Assembly: GCA_041797745.1 (NCBI GenBank)
Contig: JBHBZU010000039.1
Span: 1 to 21,216, forward strand
DNA from: UBA3871 sp041797745
Lineage (GTDB): Bacteria > Bacillota > Clostridia > Peptostreptococcales > Anaerovoracaceae
DNA: 21,216 bases
Reading direction: 5' to 3'
The notes beneath the pieces are model-generated. The model did no database searches and was not told where the DNA came from. It saw only the letters and a program-made list of their open reading frames with translations. This document shows, piece by piece, positions 1 through 9,300 of this stretch (the first letter of the stretch is position 1; each line of letters begins with the position of its first letter). The translations under genes were made by a program, and so were the position numbers.

Positions 1-1
1 A

Positions 2-595
2 AATCTGATAATGGACGCGGCAAAGGATTTGCGAATGGAGCAAAAGGTGGCAAATGTTGAAAAGGATTATTTGGCAAAATTCGGCGAAAGTCAGGAAAAG
101 ACGGATGTTATGGGGCTTTTGAGTCAATCCCTTGATAAAGATAGCCCTGCCAGAGTTCAGAAACTGGCTTTGAATCTGCTTTCAACTATGGTGGACAATG
201 AGAGTCCTGTAATGCCGCTTATGCATTTCATGGTGCCGATTGACTATAACGGCAGGAATACATTTTTGGAAATGTATGTTGACAAGGAATGTGAGGGGCG
301 CAAAGGTAAGGCGGATTCGGCGGTAAATATTTTCTTTACCATTGATTCAGATGATTACGGCACCTTTGAAGTAGATATGCTGGAACGGGACGGTATGATT
401 GACCTTGATATCAGAGCTCCGGAGGAGTTGCAAAGGGATATTCGTTCCGCCAAGAACAATATTCGGTCATCCATTGAAGAATCAGGCTTTAGATTGGCGC
501 TATACAGAGTGGCGCCGTACAGTCAAAGCACATCGGTTGCCAGTCATTTCAAAGAGTTACAGGCAAAGAGCGGGGGCTTGGATGTTAAGATTTAA
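2..595 (+). CDS. FliK C-terminal-like flagellar protein, 5' truncated by window edge
   Basis: Only the C-terminal part is present. The frame stays open upstream of the ATG at 11 to the window edge, so the real start is probably outside. The visible 197 codons end in a segment (about residues 75-175 from that ATG) reading FLEMYVD, then YGTFEVDMLERDGMIDLDI, then a helix and SGFRLALYRVAP. This beta-alpha-beta pattern resembles the hook-length control (FliK) C-terminal domain, which acts on the export gate to switch substrate specificity. The next gene encodes an FlhB-like protein, the partner of FliK; the pair matches ylqG-ylqH of Bacillus. There is no signal peptide or membrane segment in the visible part. 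Family assignment is inferred from pattern and context; a weakly conserved hypothetical protein is the alternative. Confidence 0.6.
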   Translation, partial: NLIMDAAKDLRMEQKVANVEKDYLAKFGESQEKTDVMGLLSQSLDKDSPARVQKLALNLLSTMVDNESPVMPLMHFMVPIDYNGRNTFLEMYVDKECEGRKGKADSAVNIFFTIDSDDYGTFEVDMLERDGMIDLDIRAPEELQRDIRSAKNNIRSSIEESGFRLALYRVAPYSQSTSVASHFKELQAKSGGLDVKI

Positions 596-611
596 GCGGT
601 GCAGTTTAGAT

Positions 612-683
612 TTAAATACGGCTATGGTTATCTAGTTAAACATGACTATGGGTATAGAGCTAAATATAACTATGGCTATAGGG
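612..683 (+). repeat. three tandem degenerate 24-bp repeats
   Basis: Units at 612-635, 636-659 and 660-683 share the pattern TAAA-TA--(G/A)-CTATGG-TAT. They lie just after the stop codon of the FliK-like gene, in the same frame, and would encode an octapeptide repeat of the form K-x-x-Y-G-Y-x-x three times before a TGA at 698-700. The rest of the 596-805 gap holds only the ribosome site of the next gene. Confidence 0.7.
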
Positions 684-805
684 ATGTTCTAATTTTATGA
701 AGAGCGCGGAGATAGACATTGGCAGTTTAAGTCAAAATTTACTTTATCAGTGAGTAAACTTGAAAGAAGTAAAAAGGGAAAGAAGAAAAGGAAAGGAGGT
801 GCCTC

Positions 806-1099
806 ATGGCAGACAGCAAGCTGAAAGTAGCAGCATTGAAATATGATAAGGACAAAGATCACGCCCCAAAGGTAGTGGCGGCAGGTTCGGGCTATGTGGC
901 ACAAAAAATTTTGGAGGTGGCGCTTCAAAACGGTATCACCGTATACCATGATGACAGCGCAGCCACACTTCTTACCAAGCTTGATGTAGGACAGGAAATC
1001 CCACCGGAACTTTACAAAATAGTGGTGGATATTTACATGGAACTTATGAAAGTTTCCGATGAAAAGAAAAAACAGTTAGCACCGGTAAATAAAGGATAG
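806..1099 (+). CDS. FlhB C-terminal-domain-like protein (YlqH/FlhB2 type)
   Basis: This 97-residue cytoplasmic protein resembles the C-terminal export-switch domain of FlhB without its membrane domain. Recognisable segments are KVAALKYD near the N-terminus, KVVAAGSGYVAQKILEVA, NGITVYHDDSAATLLTKLDVG, and IPPELYKIVVDIYMEL. In full-length FlhB the autocleavage motif is NPTH; here the matching place reads KDHAPKVVA, so Asn and Thr are missing and self-cleavage is not expected. Free-standing copies like this occur widely in Gram-positive flagellates, usually after a FliK-like gene as here. AAAGGAGGT at 792-800 fixes the start. The gene ends just before a strong hairpin terminator. Its exact role is not well known; docking of export substrates or FliK is a reasonable inference. 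Confidence 0.85.
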   Translation: MADSKLKVAALKYDKDKDHAPKVVAAGSGYVAQKILEVALQNGITVYHDDSAATLLTKLDVGQEIPPELYKIVVDIYMELMKVSDEKKKQLAPVNKG

Positions 1100-1114
1100 G
1101 ACAAAAAAGAGGAC

Positions 1115-1147
1115 GACCTCTGCTAAATTAAAAGCAGAGGTCTTTTT
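1115..1147. terminator. bidirectional Rho-independent terminator
   Basis: A perfect 10-bp stem (GACCTCTGCT at 1115-1124 with 1133-1142) has an 8-nt loop and is followed by TTTTT on the + strand. On the - strand the stem is followed within a few bases by a run of six T. It separates the convergent FlhB-like and flagellin A genes. Confidence 0.85.
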
Positions 1148-1179
1148 GTATGTATGAAATAAAACTTTCTGTTTAATTA

Positions 1180-2574
1180 CTAACCTTGCAGGAGAGTAAG
1201 TACGCTCTGCGGCATCTGATTTGCCTGTGCGAGCATGGATGTTGCTGCCTGAACTAAAATGTTGTTTTTAGTGAAGCCGGACATTTCTTCCGCCATGTCT
1301 ACGTCTCTGATTTGAGACTCGGCAGCTGTGAGATTTTCCTGAGAAGTTCCCAGATTATTAATTGTGTGTTCCAGTCTGTTTTGCATAGCACCGAAGCTTG
1401 CTCTTACGCTGGAAACTCTATCTATTGCATGGTCGATTACTGTGATGGCGGAATCTGCGGTATCTCTCTGAGTTAAGTCGAGGTTGTCAACTCCAAGTGC
1501 CTTTGCACTTGTATCAGGAGCGCCGAATCTTACATACTGACCGGCATTTGCGCCGATATGGAACGCCATTCTTACATCTTTGATATCACTTATTTTGATT
1601 GTGTCACCGGTTGCAGCCTTATTGGAAAGCCTTACATAGAAAGCTTCGTCCGCAATCTTCTTTGGCACAGGATTGTTGGAACTGTCGACCCAGCCAATTT
1701 TGTTGATTTCTTTATCCGCTTTGCTTACTGTGAAAGTACCGAGGGACTGACCCTCAGAATATTCTGTAGTTGTTTGAAGATCAAGAGTAAGACCGTCTAA
1801 AGCGGGATCTGTAAGACCGTTTGAAGAAGAAGAACTGTAGTTGCTTACACTGATGGCTACAGATGGATTTGTACAAACTGCGCCATCTTTGTAAAGTACA
1901 GCATTCATTGTATTTAAGAGAGAATCAACACCGGTGGCTTTAAATTCATATGTTCCTTTTGGAATTGTTGAACTTTGAGAAAAAGCAGAGGTGTTAATTT
2001 TAGTATCACCGGATTCTGCTATAGAGTCACCAACGTGGATGACAGTCGCAGTACCTGTGTAAGTTTCTGTTAAGTCGATTTTATCTACATTATTGATTTC
2101 AGGACCGTAAGCAACGCCGGCGGGATTTGAAAGGGTTGAAGTGATTTTTGCATTCATTTTACCGCTTAATAAAGGTTGCGTATTAAATTCTGTGTCCTTA
2201 GAAATACGTGTAACTTCCTTAGCCAGCTGATCAATTTCCTTTTGGATAGTTGCGCGATCGGAAGCTGTATTGGTATCGTTGGCAGATTGAACTGCTAACT
2301 CTCTCATTCTGTCGAGAATGCTATGAGTCTCGTTTAGACCGCCCTCAGCAGTCTGTATGAGGGAAATACCGTCGTTGGCATTGTCTGTTGCCTGATCGAG
2401 ACCGCGAATCTGGCCTCTCATTTTTTCGGAAATAGCAAGTCCGGCTGCATTATCACCGGCACGATTAATTGCTAAACCTGAAGATAATTTTTCCAGAGCT
2501 TTTGAAGTTGCGATGTTGTTAGCGCTTAATGCTCTGTTTGTGTTTAATGCTGCGATATTATGATTAATTCTCAT
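1180..2574 (-). CDS. fliC: flagellin A (long, 464 residues)
   Basis: Filament subunit secreted by the flagellar export apparatus. The start is the ATG at 2574 (MRINHNIAALNT), which has GGAGG 8 nt upstream; an in-frame ATG at 2589 overlaps that ribosome site and is rejected. Residues 1 to about 144 form the conserved D0/D1 region (AGDNAAGLAISEKM, RELAVQSANDTNT). About 145-335 are a variable surface domain unlike those of flagellins C-E. About 336-464 are the C-terminal D1/D0 (FHIGANAGQ, GAMQNRLEHTINNLG, DVDMAEEM, ending LTLLQG). The end helices are also more divergent from C, D and E than those are from each other. It stands alone, with its own sigma-28 promoter and hairpin leader, and is convergent with the FlhB-like gene. 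Confidence 0.97.
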   Translation of the reverse strand: MRINHNIAALNTNRALSANNIATSKALEKLSSGLAINRAGDNAAGLAISEKMRGQIRGLDQATDNANDGISLIQTAEGGLNETHSILDRMRELAVQSANDTNTASDRATIQKEIDQLAKEVTRISKDTEFNTQPLLSGKMNAKITSTLSNPAGVAYGPEINNVDKIDLTETYTGTATVIHVGDSIAESGDTKINTSAFSQSSTIPKGTYEFKATGVDSLLNTMNAVLYKDGAVCTNPSVAISVSNYSSSSSNGLTDPALDGLTLDLQTTTEYSEGQSLGTFTVSKADKEINKIGWVDSSNNPVPKKIADEAFYVRLSNKAATGDTIKISDIKDVRMAFHIGANAGQYVRFGAPDTSAKALGVDNLDLTQRDTADSAITVIDHAIDRVSSVRASFGAMQNRLEHTINNLGTSQENLTAAESQIRDVDMAEEMSGFTKNNILVQAATSMLAQANQMPQSVLTLLQG

Positions 2575-2587
2575 AACTTCGTCCTCC

Positions 2588-2622
2588 ATTCATCCTTGAA
2601 TTACTTGCGTCGTCCCTGACGC
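2588..2622 (-). promoter_or_regulatory. two GGA-loop hairpins in flagellin A leader (candidate CsrA sites)
   Basis: Read on the - strand, GCGTC-AGGGAC-GACGC (2607-2622) and ATTCA-AGGA-TGAAT (2588-2601) are perfect 5-bp stems with GGA in the loop. The second directly abuts the GGAGG ribosome site at 2583-2587. CsrA is known to bind GGA in hairpin loops and to block flagellin mRNA at sites overlapping or next to the Shine-Dalgarno. Binding here is inferred. Confidence 0.65.
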
Positions 2623-2643
2623 TCTTTATTTCATACACTAATT

Positions 2644-2670
2644 ATTTCGGTGAAAAGTAAAAATACTTTA
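2644..2670 (-). promoter_or_regulatory. sigma-28 promoter of flagellin A
   Basis: On the - strand, CCTAAA is followed, 15 nt after TAAA, by ACCGAAAT. This matches the flagellar sigma-28/SigD pattern TAAA-N15-GCCGATAA. It would give a leader of about 60 nt that holds both GGA hairpins. Confidence 0.8.
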
Positions 2671-2717
2671 GGATTTTTTTAATTTTTTTATTTTATTTTT
2701 GCAAAAGATAATGTTGA

Positions 2718-2954
2718 GGGGATTTTACAGTAGGCGAAGTCTTTAATAATAAAACTTATTTAGCCGAGTTTTTCTATAATAAAAAACCTTTCAATCTTAA
2801 GGTTTGTAAGGTAAAGGAAGCTACTAACGAAAGTATTGAAACTATAGCTCAATGGACTGTGGAAGAATACTTGGATAACTTGACATGGGAGGAAACTTTT
2901 AATGAGATGTTTACTGATGAGAAAAAACGAAAGGCTGGCGTTGATAGAAATTAA
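2718..2954 (+). pseudogene. decayed coding fragment, family not recognised
   Basis: An open frame of 78 codons with protein-like composition (VGEVFNNKTYLAEFFYNKKP, then ETIAQWTVEEYLDNLTWEE) has no start codon or ribosome site and begins right after a TGA. Near its end another frame continues with plausible coding text (LALIEINHNGEIDKYH), suggesting a frameshift. The same original frame opens again at about 2982-3068 (CKLYETKIKLLKNFVKNQ). It may be the remains of one inactivated gene. The rest of the 2675-3100 gap is AT-rich and shows nothing else. Confidence 0.3.
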
Positions 2955-3111
2955 TCATAACGGAGAAATTGATAAATATCACTGATTACGGAAAAACGAA
3001 TTGACAGTATATGCAAGCTTTATGAAACGAAGATTAAATTGCTTAAAAACTTTGTGAAAAATCAGTAGTTTTTAATGTTTACGAAATAATCACAAAATTT
3101 AGTTGTTTTTG

Positions 3112-3140
3112 TTTACTGAAAAATCAATATGCAGTATAAT
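3112..3140 (+). promoter_or_regulatory. sigma-A type promoter of the SLH surface protein
   Basis: TTTACT (3112-3117) and a perfect TATAAT (3135-3140) are separated by 17 nt, about 40 nt before the start codon. The -35 box matches TTGACA at four of six positions. Confidence 0.6.
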
Positions 3141-3177
3141 TATTGTGTGTAGCTATATTAATTTTAGGAGAATAATT

Positions 3178-6100
3178 ATGGGTAAGATTTTAAAGGAAAT
3201 AACAAGACCACTGGCTTTTGCGCTAGTTTTATGCATATTAGCAACAATGATTCCAGTATCTGAAACTGATATGAAATCCTATGCGGCAGAAACTAGTGAT
3301 TTGGTGGGCGCACATACAGTAGTAGATGGGGAAGAATGGGGAGAGCGAAATATAAGCGGTGGAACCATAACCATCAATGCGGGTGTTATATTAAAGGTGT
3401 CTGGCATAGTAACGCTTAAAGAGGGAACAGTTATTGAAGGTGGAGGAGTTATCGAGTTTGGCGCAAATGCCTACTTTAACTGTGGTACAGGGAATGTAGG
3501 AAATGTTACTTTTAATAATGTTACTTTTTCTGGCTCCACAAGCACAAATACACCCATGATAAGTTCTCAAAATTATGTAAATATCATTTCCAATAATGTT
3601 ACATATAAAAACGGAAAAACAGCTTCAGCAGAACATGCAAGTGTGTTTTTGTTAAATACTCCAGATTCAACTGTTACATTTCAAGGTGAGAATATATTTT
3701 TAAATAATAAGGGAGGAAAAGCTCCTGTATATCTTAGAGCAGAGAGAGAAAATGTAAATTTTGAGGGAAATGTCAGTCTTTCGGGAAATACAACTTCTAA
3801 TGGAGAAGATTTATTTATTTATTCAAACGAAAACAGTAATAAAGTAAACATAAAGACAGATTTGCCTGCTGAACAGCAAATTCCTATCTGCTATACTAAA
3901 ACAAAAATTAGCGATGGCTTTGAATTTGCAACAGCAGAAAGTGAAGCGCAGGCAACTGCAGCAGCGAAAGTTTTCTACCCTGCCGGTGAGAATTTCCACG
4001 ACTATGGCGTTATCGCCGACGGAGCAAATCTAAAGTTTACAGAAAAAAAGGCTATAGATGTAAAGGTGACAGGTAAAGGTTCAGTAGCAATGACTGATTC
4101 GCAGGGCAGAAATATTATTGCCCTGTCTTCCTCAGGAACAGAACCCTTTACTGCCACTGCAAAGGAAGTACCGGGTAAGCAGGTCAACATTTCCCTTACA
4201 CCAAAATCCAGCGCAGACTTTATACGAGAAGCCTCTTTTAAAGACTCAACAAATTTAGAGATTGCCAGTATGGGTGCTTGCCTCGCAGGCGAGTCAAAGA
4301 CAATGAGCGTGACTATGCCGTCTGTAAGCGCGTCCTTTGACGCGACCTTTGATCGTGCAGTTACTTTGGTAAGTCTTGGCGGAATAAAAAAGCCTATGGC
4401 TTTTGCCACCGCTGATGACAGTTTAAAAAACCTTACTATTTCAACCATAGAACCGTCAACAGCCGTTGTTACAGTTAAGGCTGTTTGGATTAATTCAGCC
4501 AATGGAAACGTAATGCAGCCGACAGATGAATTTCTTTCAAATAATGAGTATGCTCTTAAGGTTACCGCAGAAGCGTTAAGCGGGAGCAGATTTGCAGGAA
4601 AGTCAGATCTGGTTATTAAGGCACTTGGTGAAAATCTCACAATAGGCGACAGCGACCAATACAGTGCTTCGGCGCAATCAAGCAACATTGAGGCACAAAA
4701 AATGGACATCAATGACGCTGTGGATTTGGGATATGTAACAGTGAAAATAAATCATATTGGTGAATATCCGGTAATATATGATAAAGATACTCACAGCCCG
4801 CAGGTTGTTGTTACCGATAAAAAACAATCTGCTAGTAACCAAAGCCAAATATTGCTCGCTGCTCGGGTAAAAAATGATACTTTGGGAACTCCATATAGCG
4901 AAAAGGTCAGCGCTGGGGAAGCAAGCGTATTTACACCAGATGAAATGATTTTGACAACCACTGCAGTGGGAAAACCTTATCTGCGCTTTGCAGGGGATTA
5001 TACTGTTGAGATAACCGTTACCGACGCTAACTACGATGGTACATATGTGACAGAAACCGCCTTTAAGATAAATAAAAGACCAATCACTATTGCAGGAATT
5101 ACTAATGCAGCAATCAGACCTTTTGATGACACAAGGGATGTGTCAAATGCGGCTTTATTATTTAACAATCTTGCCACAATAGGAGGGGCTGACAAGTTGG
5201 TATTGGGTATCGACTATGGGGCTACCTTTACATATAGTGATAAAAATGCCGATGTTCCTAAAACTATAATTGTTACAGGAATTAATCTTAAAAATACTGA
5301 ACTTGCCAATAATTACTCTTTAGCCGAAACTTCATATAGCGGTGCAGGCGGAGGCATAACAAAGGTTACTCCGGAAGAAGTGGCAGGCGCGCTTAATTGG
5401 TCTGAAATTAGCGGACCGGGGTTAAAGCTGGGAGATATAGGTTTCGGTTTAGGTGCTGGTAAATATTTTGCAAATCCTTTTAAGCAATTACTTAAAGTTT
5501 TTGGAAGTGCTCAAATAACAAAGAAGCTGGATGGCGGAAGCGAAGTTGATGTTATAGGTACTACCTTACTTGAAAGAGATAGGAGATATCGCTGGGTATT
5601 TACACCAGCCGATGACACAAACTACACAACAGCTACAGGAATAATAACCCTTTGGCCGTCACAACCTATTAATGCCGTAACCTTATCGGGTATTGAAATA
5701 CCGTCAGCAGGTGCGGTGAACAATTTGACTGTAAGCAGTCTTTCCGCAATCTGTGGACCTAGTGCTTCCAGCAGAGTGTCCTTTGATTCGATTAGTTGGT
5801 CTGCGGTTCACGAGGGAACTCCTGAAACTTTTAATACCGGCGATACTTTCAAGTATAATAGGACATATAAATTAAAAATAGTAATGACTGCAAATACAGG
5901 AGATAAATTTATTACCACAAAGGATGCTATTAAGATAGGTCTTTCAAATGCGAACAATGTTACCACCTCCATTGATTCAAGCGGTGGAGAACTGGTACTC
6001 TCCTTTACTTTAGAATTTCAGGTTGGAAAAGGCAATTTGAAAGAGGATATGTTTGCTGTACCTACTTCTGTAAATTATATATACAACGGAAAGAATCAAG

Positions 6101-9100
6101 ATATTGCATTTACGCCGGCGGCGGAAGTCAGCAATAGCGGTCTACGTTGTGAAGTAAAGCTGGGAGCAGGTGGAACTTATGCAAATGGAAAGAGTGGCTA
6201 TAAGGATGTAGGAAATGATCAGAATGTATATATAAAATTCACTCATGAAGATTACAACGGTGAAGTTTTAAAAACTCAAATTATGCATATTTCAGCCAAA
6301 GCTATTGAAAATATTGCTATTTCAGATGTTGAGAAGAGACCGTATGACAGCACTACTAAAGTAGCGGTCGCTTTAACATCTTCGGATATTTGTTCAGAGG
6401 ATATGGGAAAGGTTACTTTCTCTGCAATAGGTGAGCTTTCAAACCCTAATGTAACAAGTGGCTCCGTTACCGTAACTGCTTCAAGCATTAAGGTAGGGGG
6501 CGAAAGAGGAAAAAATTATATTATTTCCCCTGCGGCTCTGACAGCTGTAAAAACAGGTACGCTGAATGTAATACAGAAAGTAACTCCAACTCATAGCGGA
6601 ATTACTTATACTGCTGTTACTATACCGAATCCTACTTTCCAAGATTTAGCAATTACTATGACCGCAGTTAGAAACCCTTATGCTATGGGGCTAGGTCAGC
6701 TTTCAGGAAAAATTATATCCTATTATGTAGCGGGTGGAACAACTTATAACCAAGATGTGACAAACCCTGTTACTAAGACCAAAGAATATACTTGGGAATT
6801 TACCCCTACCGATTCTGTAAATTACAATAAAGTAAGCGGAAAAGCTATTTACTGGCCGGGGGCTCCAATTGAAGTTGTTACAGTTTCAGGAATAAATAAA
6901 CCAAGTTCACTTCAAACACCGACTGCCAAATCCGATATCATACTTCGTTTTGCGGATACATCAGCTAATGTAACTGCAAGCAGTATTACTTGGTATGAAG
7001 AACCTCTGGTTATTAACGGCGTGGCGAAAACTTCCGGACATGCTTTAGGCGTTGGTGAGAAATTTAAATATAATAGGAAATACACATTGGTAGTTGAGTT
7101 GGACGCAAGGAATGGAAATGATGTTTTTGCTCCTGTATCGAGCTTTTCTGCAATAATGGCTTTAACCGGAGAAAATCTTAAATTTGATGTGGAGGTTTCA
7201 GGTAGCGGAATTAATGCAAAGCAGGCGGTTTTAACTTACCGTTTCGAAGCTCCGACAAGCAAGGGAACCCTTAGTTCAAATGACTTGGAATATCATTATT
7301 TCAATACCTACGCAGATTCGACTACTGAAATAACTAAATCCACAAAACTTAAAGGAGATTCTCCTGACACTAATTACGGAATTGAATATGTTTACACCGG
7401 AAGATATATCGGACCGGCGCCGGAAATAAGCGGTGGAGCTTTTGATGGAAAGTCATTGCAGTACTATAAACTGGCAAAGTTTACATACATAGTGAACGGG
7501 CGCGAGCAGGCGAATGCTCCACGCTATCAAAATTATGAAGCAGGAGTGCATTATATTACAATTAAGATGACGCACCCTGACTATGACGGTGATATCCAAA
7601 AAACTGTATCCATACAAATTCAAAAGTGTAACGTTCGCCCCGAGGGTTTGACTTACAACGGTAAGGCATATGATGGAAGAACTGCAATTAATCCGTTTGA
7701 GGTTAAACTGATTTGGATGCCGCAGAGCCCTAACTATGAATTGGGAACAGGAACTGCCATTGATAATAGTCTGATTAGCTATACTGCTGATTATGAATTT
7801 ACAGAGGCGGATGTAAAGGCTGAAAAGTCTGTTCATGTTAAGAATATTCAACCTACAGCAAATAATTTTATCTTTGTAATAAATGATATAGCAAACAAGG
7901 TTAAAAAAGTCAGCGATACAGAGTGTTTCATCACTTGTGGTGCACTGATTACCAAATCCTCCATAACACCTATGGGAAATACTATTTTGAACAGGGGGGT
8001 TACTCTGGGAGTTTCCTTGTCAGCACTTTACGGAACATACATAACAACGGATTGTTCCATTGGAAACACAACCGAAGCCGCATTTATGCGCATGGTAAAT
8101 CCTCAAAATAACAGTCTTAAAGTTCATGGACAGCTTGGTCTTGCCACTGAGGGCGGTGTAAGATTCATGACGGCTGCAGAACTTGAAGCAACCACATTAA
8201 AGGCAGACACTCCATATATTTGGAGATTTGAGACTGCAACGGCAGAACAAAACAATTACATTAAAGCAGTTACAGGTTCACAGATACTCTACGTTACGCC
8301 TACGGCATCAGGTGGTGGCGGAGGCGGTGGCGGCGGTGGTGCCGTTGAAGAAACAACGACTGCTGCTATTACAGGCGAGGGTGTAGTTGTAACCGGAAGC
8401 GGTATTGATGTTGCAGAGCAGATTCACGTTTACTTGGCAAAGGACGGCAAGCTTGTAATTGACCAATATTATTATGTAAATGACAAGGGTGCAGCTGTCC
8501 AAAGAGCTCTTAAGAAAGTTCCGGGAGGAAACGTTGTTGTAAATCAAGACGGCAAGGTGGTAATAAAGGCGATAATCGAAAACGACACCCTGAAAGCCTA
8601 CATGAAAGGCGACAACTACCTCACAGTAGAGAAGAGAACCACAAACTATAAAGATATGAGTAAACATTGGTCAAAGCAATATGTTGACTTCTGTTCCAAC
8701 CGTAATTTAGTGAAAGGCACAGGTGAGGGCAAGTTCTCTCCTGACAGCTCACTTACTCGCGGCATGGCAGCTACCATCTTCTATAGGTTGGAAGAATCAC
8801 CGGCGCTTACAGATTCAGCCCGTTGGTTTGCCGACGTTGAGAAAGGCGAATGGTACTCTGACGGTATTGCATGGGCAGGTGGCGAGGGTATTGTTAAGGG
8901 TATCGGTATCAAGAACTTCGCACCTCATTGGGAAATCACAAGAGAGCAGATGGCGGTGATGATTTACAACTATTGTCGTATCAAGCAGGGAGCAAAGGCT
9001 GTTTCGGTGGACTCCTTGGATATGTTAATTTATCACGACTCACGTCAGATTTCCGACTGGGCAAAGGAAGCTGTGGCATATTGTTACAGCACGGGCCTCA

Positions 9101-9210
9101 TGCAAGGTGATGAAGATGGAAACTTCTGTCCTCAGCTTTCTGCTACCAGAGCGGAGTTTGCAACTATCATGGAAAGACTGATTCGCGGAATCGTTAATCA
9201 GACTGTATAA
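3178..9210 (+). CDS. giant SLH-anchored modular surface protein (2010 residues)
   Basis: The start at 3178 has AGGAG 7 nt upstream; the frame is open 25 codons further up but without a ribosome site. Residues 1 to about 36 are a Sec signal peptide (basic start, LAFALVLCILATMIP core, SYA-AE cleavage). About 40-280 are short beta-rich repeats (GGTITINAG, GVIEFGANAY, NVTFNNVTF) like a right-handed beta-helix. About 550-1690 hold three tandem modules with MBG/YDG-like bacterial Ig features: DANYDG 616, HEDYNG 1023 and HPDYDG 1466; RPFDD, RPYDS and KAYDG; then W-x-F motifs at 806, 1206 and 1682. A ten-glycine linker (1712-1721) leads to three SLH domains (about 1824, 1884, 1952 to the end) with TRGM, TREQ and TRAE motifs, which bind secondary cell-wall polymer. 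No catalytic site is seen. An adhesin or S-layer-associated role is inferred. Its flagellar neighbours appear incidental. Confidence 0.9.
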   Translation: MGKILKEITRPLAFALVLCILATMIPVSETDMKSYAAETSDLVGAHTVVDGEEWGERNISGGTITINAGVILKVSGIVTLKEGTVIEGGGVIEFGANAYFNCGTGNVGNVTFNNVTFSGSTSTNTPMISSQNYVNIISNNVTYKNGKTASAEHASVFLLNTPDSTVTFQGENIFLNNKGGKAPVYLRAERENVNFEGNVSLSGNTTSNGEDLFIYSNENSNKVNIKTDLPAEQQIPICYTKTKISDGFEFATAESEAQATAAAKVFYPAGENFHDYGVIADGANLKFTEKKAIDVKVTGKGSVAMTDSQGRNIIALSSSGTEPFTATAKEVPGKQVNISLTPKSSADFIREASFKDSTNLEIASMGACLAGESKTMSVTMPSVSASFDATFDRAVTLVSLGGIKKPMAFATADDSLKNLTISTIEPSTAVVTVKAVWINSANGNVMQPTDEFLSNNEYALKVTAEALSGSRFAGKSDLVIKALGENLTIGDSDQYSASAQSSNIEAQKMDINDAVDLGYVTVKINHIGEYPVIYDKDTHSPQVVVTDKKQSASNQSQILLAARVKNDTLGTPYSEKVSAGEASVFTPDEMILTTTAVGKPYLRFAGDYTVEITVTDANYDGTYVTETAFKINKRPITIAGITNAAIRPFDDTRDVSNAALLFNNLATIGGADKLVLGIDYGATFTYSDKNADVPKTIIVTGINLKNTELANNYSLAETSYSGAGGGITKVTPEEVAGALNWSEISGPGLKLGDIGFGLGAGKYFANPFKQLLKVFGSAQITKKLDGGSEVDVIGTTLLERDRRYRWVFTPADDTNYTTATGIITLWPSQPINAVTLSGIEIPSAGAVNNLTVSSLSAICGPSASSRVSFDSISWSAVHEGTPETFNTGDTFKYNRTYKLKIVMTANTGDKFITTKDAIKIGLSNANNVTTSIDSSGGELVLSFTLEFQVGKGNLKEDMFAVPTSVNYIYNGKNQDIAFTPAAEVSNSGLRCEVKLGAGGTYANGKSGYKDVGNDQNVYIKFTHEDYNGEVLKTQIMHISAKAIENIAISDVEKRPYDSTTKVAVALTSSDICSEDMGKVTFSAIGELSNPNVTSGSVTVTASSIKVGGERGKNYIISPAALTAVKTGTLNVIQKVTPTHSGITYTAVTIPNPTFQDLAITMTAVRNPYAMGLGQLSGKIISYYVAGGTTYNQDVTNPVTKTKEYTWEFTPTDSVNYNKVSGKAIYWPGAPIEVVTVSGINKPSSLQTPTAKSDIILRFADTSANVTASSITWYEEPLVINGVAKTSGHALGVGEKFKYNRKYTLVVELDARNGNDVFAPVSSFSAIMALTGENLKFDVEVSGSGINAKQAVLTYRFEAPTSKGTLSSNDLEYHYFNTYADSTTEITKSTKLKGDSPDTNYGIEYVYTGRYIGPAPEISGGAFDGKSLQYYKLAKFTYIVNGREQANAPRYQNYEAGVHYITIKMTHPDYDGDIQKTVSIQIQKCNVRPEGLTYNGKAYDGRTAINPFEVKLIWMPQSPNYELGTGTAIDNSLISYTADYEFTEADVKAEKSVHVKNIQPTANNFIFVINDIANKVKKVSDTECFITCGALITKSSITPMGNTILNRGVTLGVSLSALYGTYITTDCSIGNTTEAAFMRMVNPQNNSLKVHGQLGLATEGGVRFMTAAELEATTLKADTPYIWRFETATAEQNNYIKAVTGSQILYVTPTASGGGGGGGGGGAVEETTTAAITGEGVVVTGSGIDVAEQIHVYLAKDGKLVIDQYYYVNDKGAAVQRALKKVPGGNVVVNQDGKVVIKAIIENDTLKAYMKGDNYLTVEKRTTNYKDMSKHWSKQYVDFCSNRNLVKGTGEGKFSPDSSLTRGMAATIFYRLEESPALTDSARWFADVEKGEWYSDGIAWAGGEGIVKGIGIKNFAPHWEITREQMAVMIYNYCRIKQGAKAVSVDSLDMLIYHDSRQISDWAKEAVAYCYSTGLMQGDEDGNFCPQLSATRAEFATIMERLIRGIVNQTV

Positions 9211-9261
9211 GTATAAAGAAAAAATGACAGTTCAAATTATCGGGTAGATTAAAAAAATTAG

Positions 9262-9300
9262 GGATGAGTTTTGATTTATTTCAAAACCCATCCTTTTTTT
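9262..9300 (+). terminator. Rho-independent terminator of the SLH protein gene
   Basis: GGATGAGTTTTGA (9262-9274) pairs with TCAAAACCCATCC (9281-9293), with one A-C mismatch, and is followed by seven T. Confidence 0.85.

Noticed and set aside
612..683. CRISPR array
   Set aside because: Three degenerate 24-bp units with no spacers and no cas genes in the window.
3103..3177. Upstream ATG extending the SLH protein by 25 residues
   Set aside because: It would place the TATAAT box and the AGGAG site inside the coding region, and the signal peptide fits the ATG at 3178.
4002..4712. 236-codon antisense frame inside the SLH protein gene
   Set aside because: No ribosome site, and it lies wholly opposite a well-supported coding frame.
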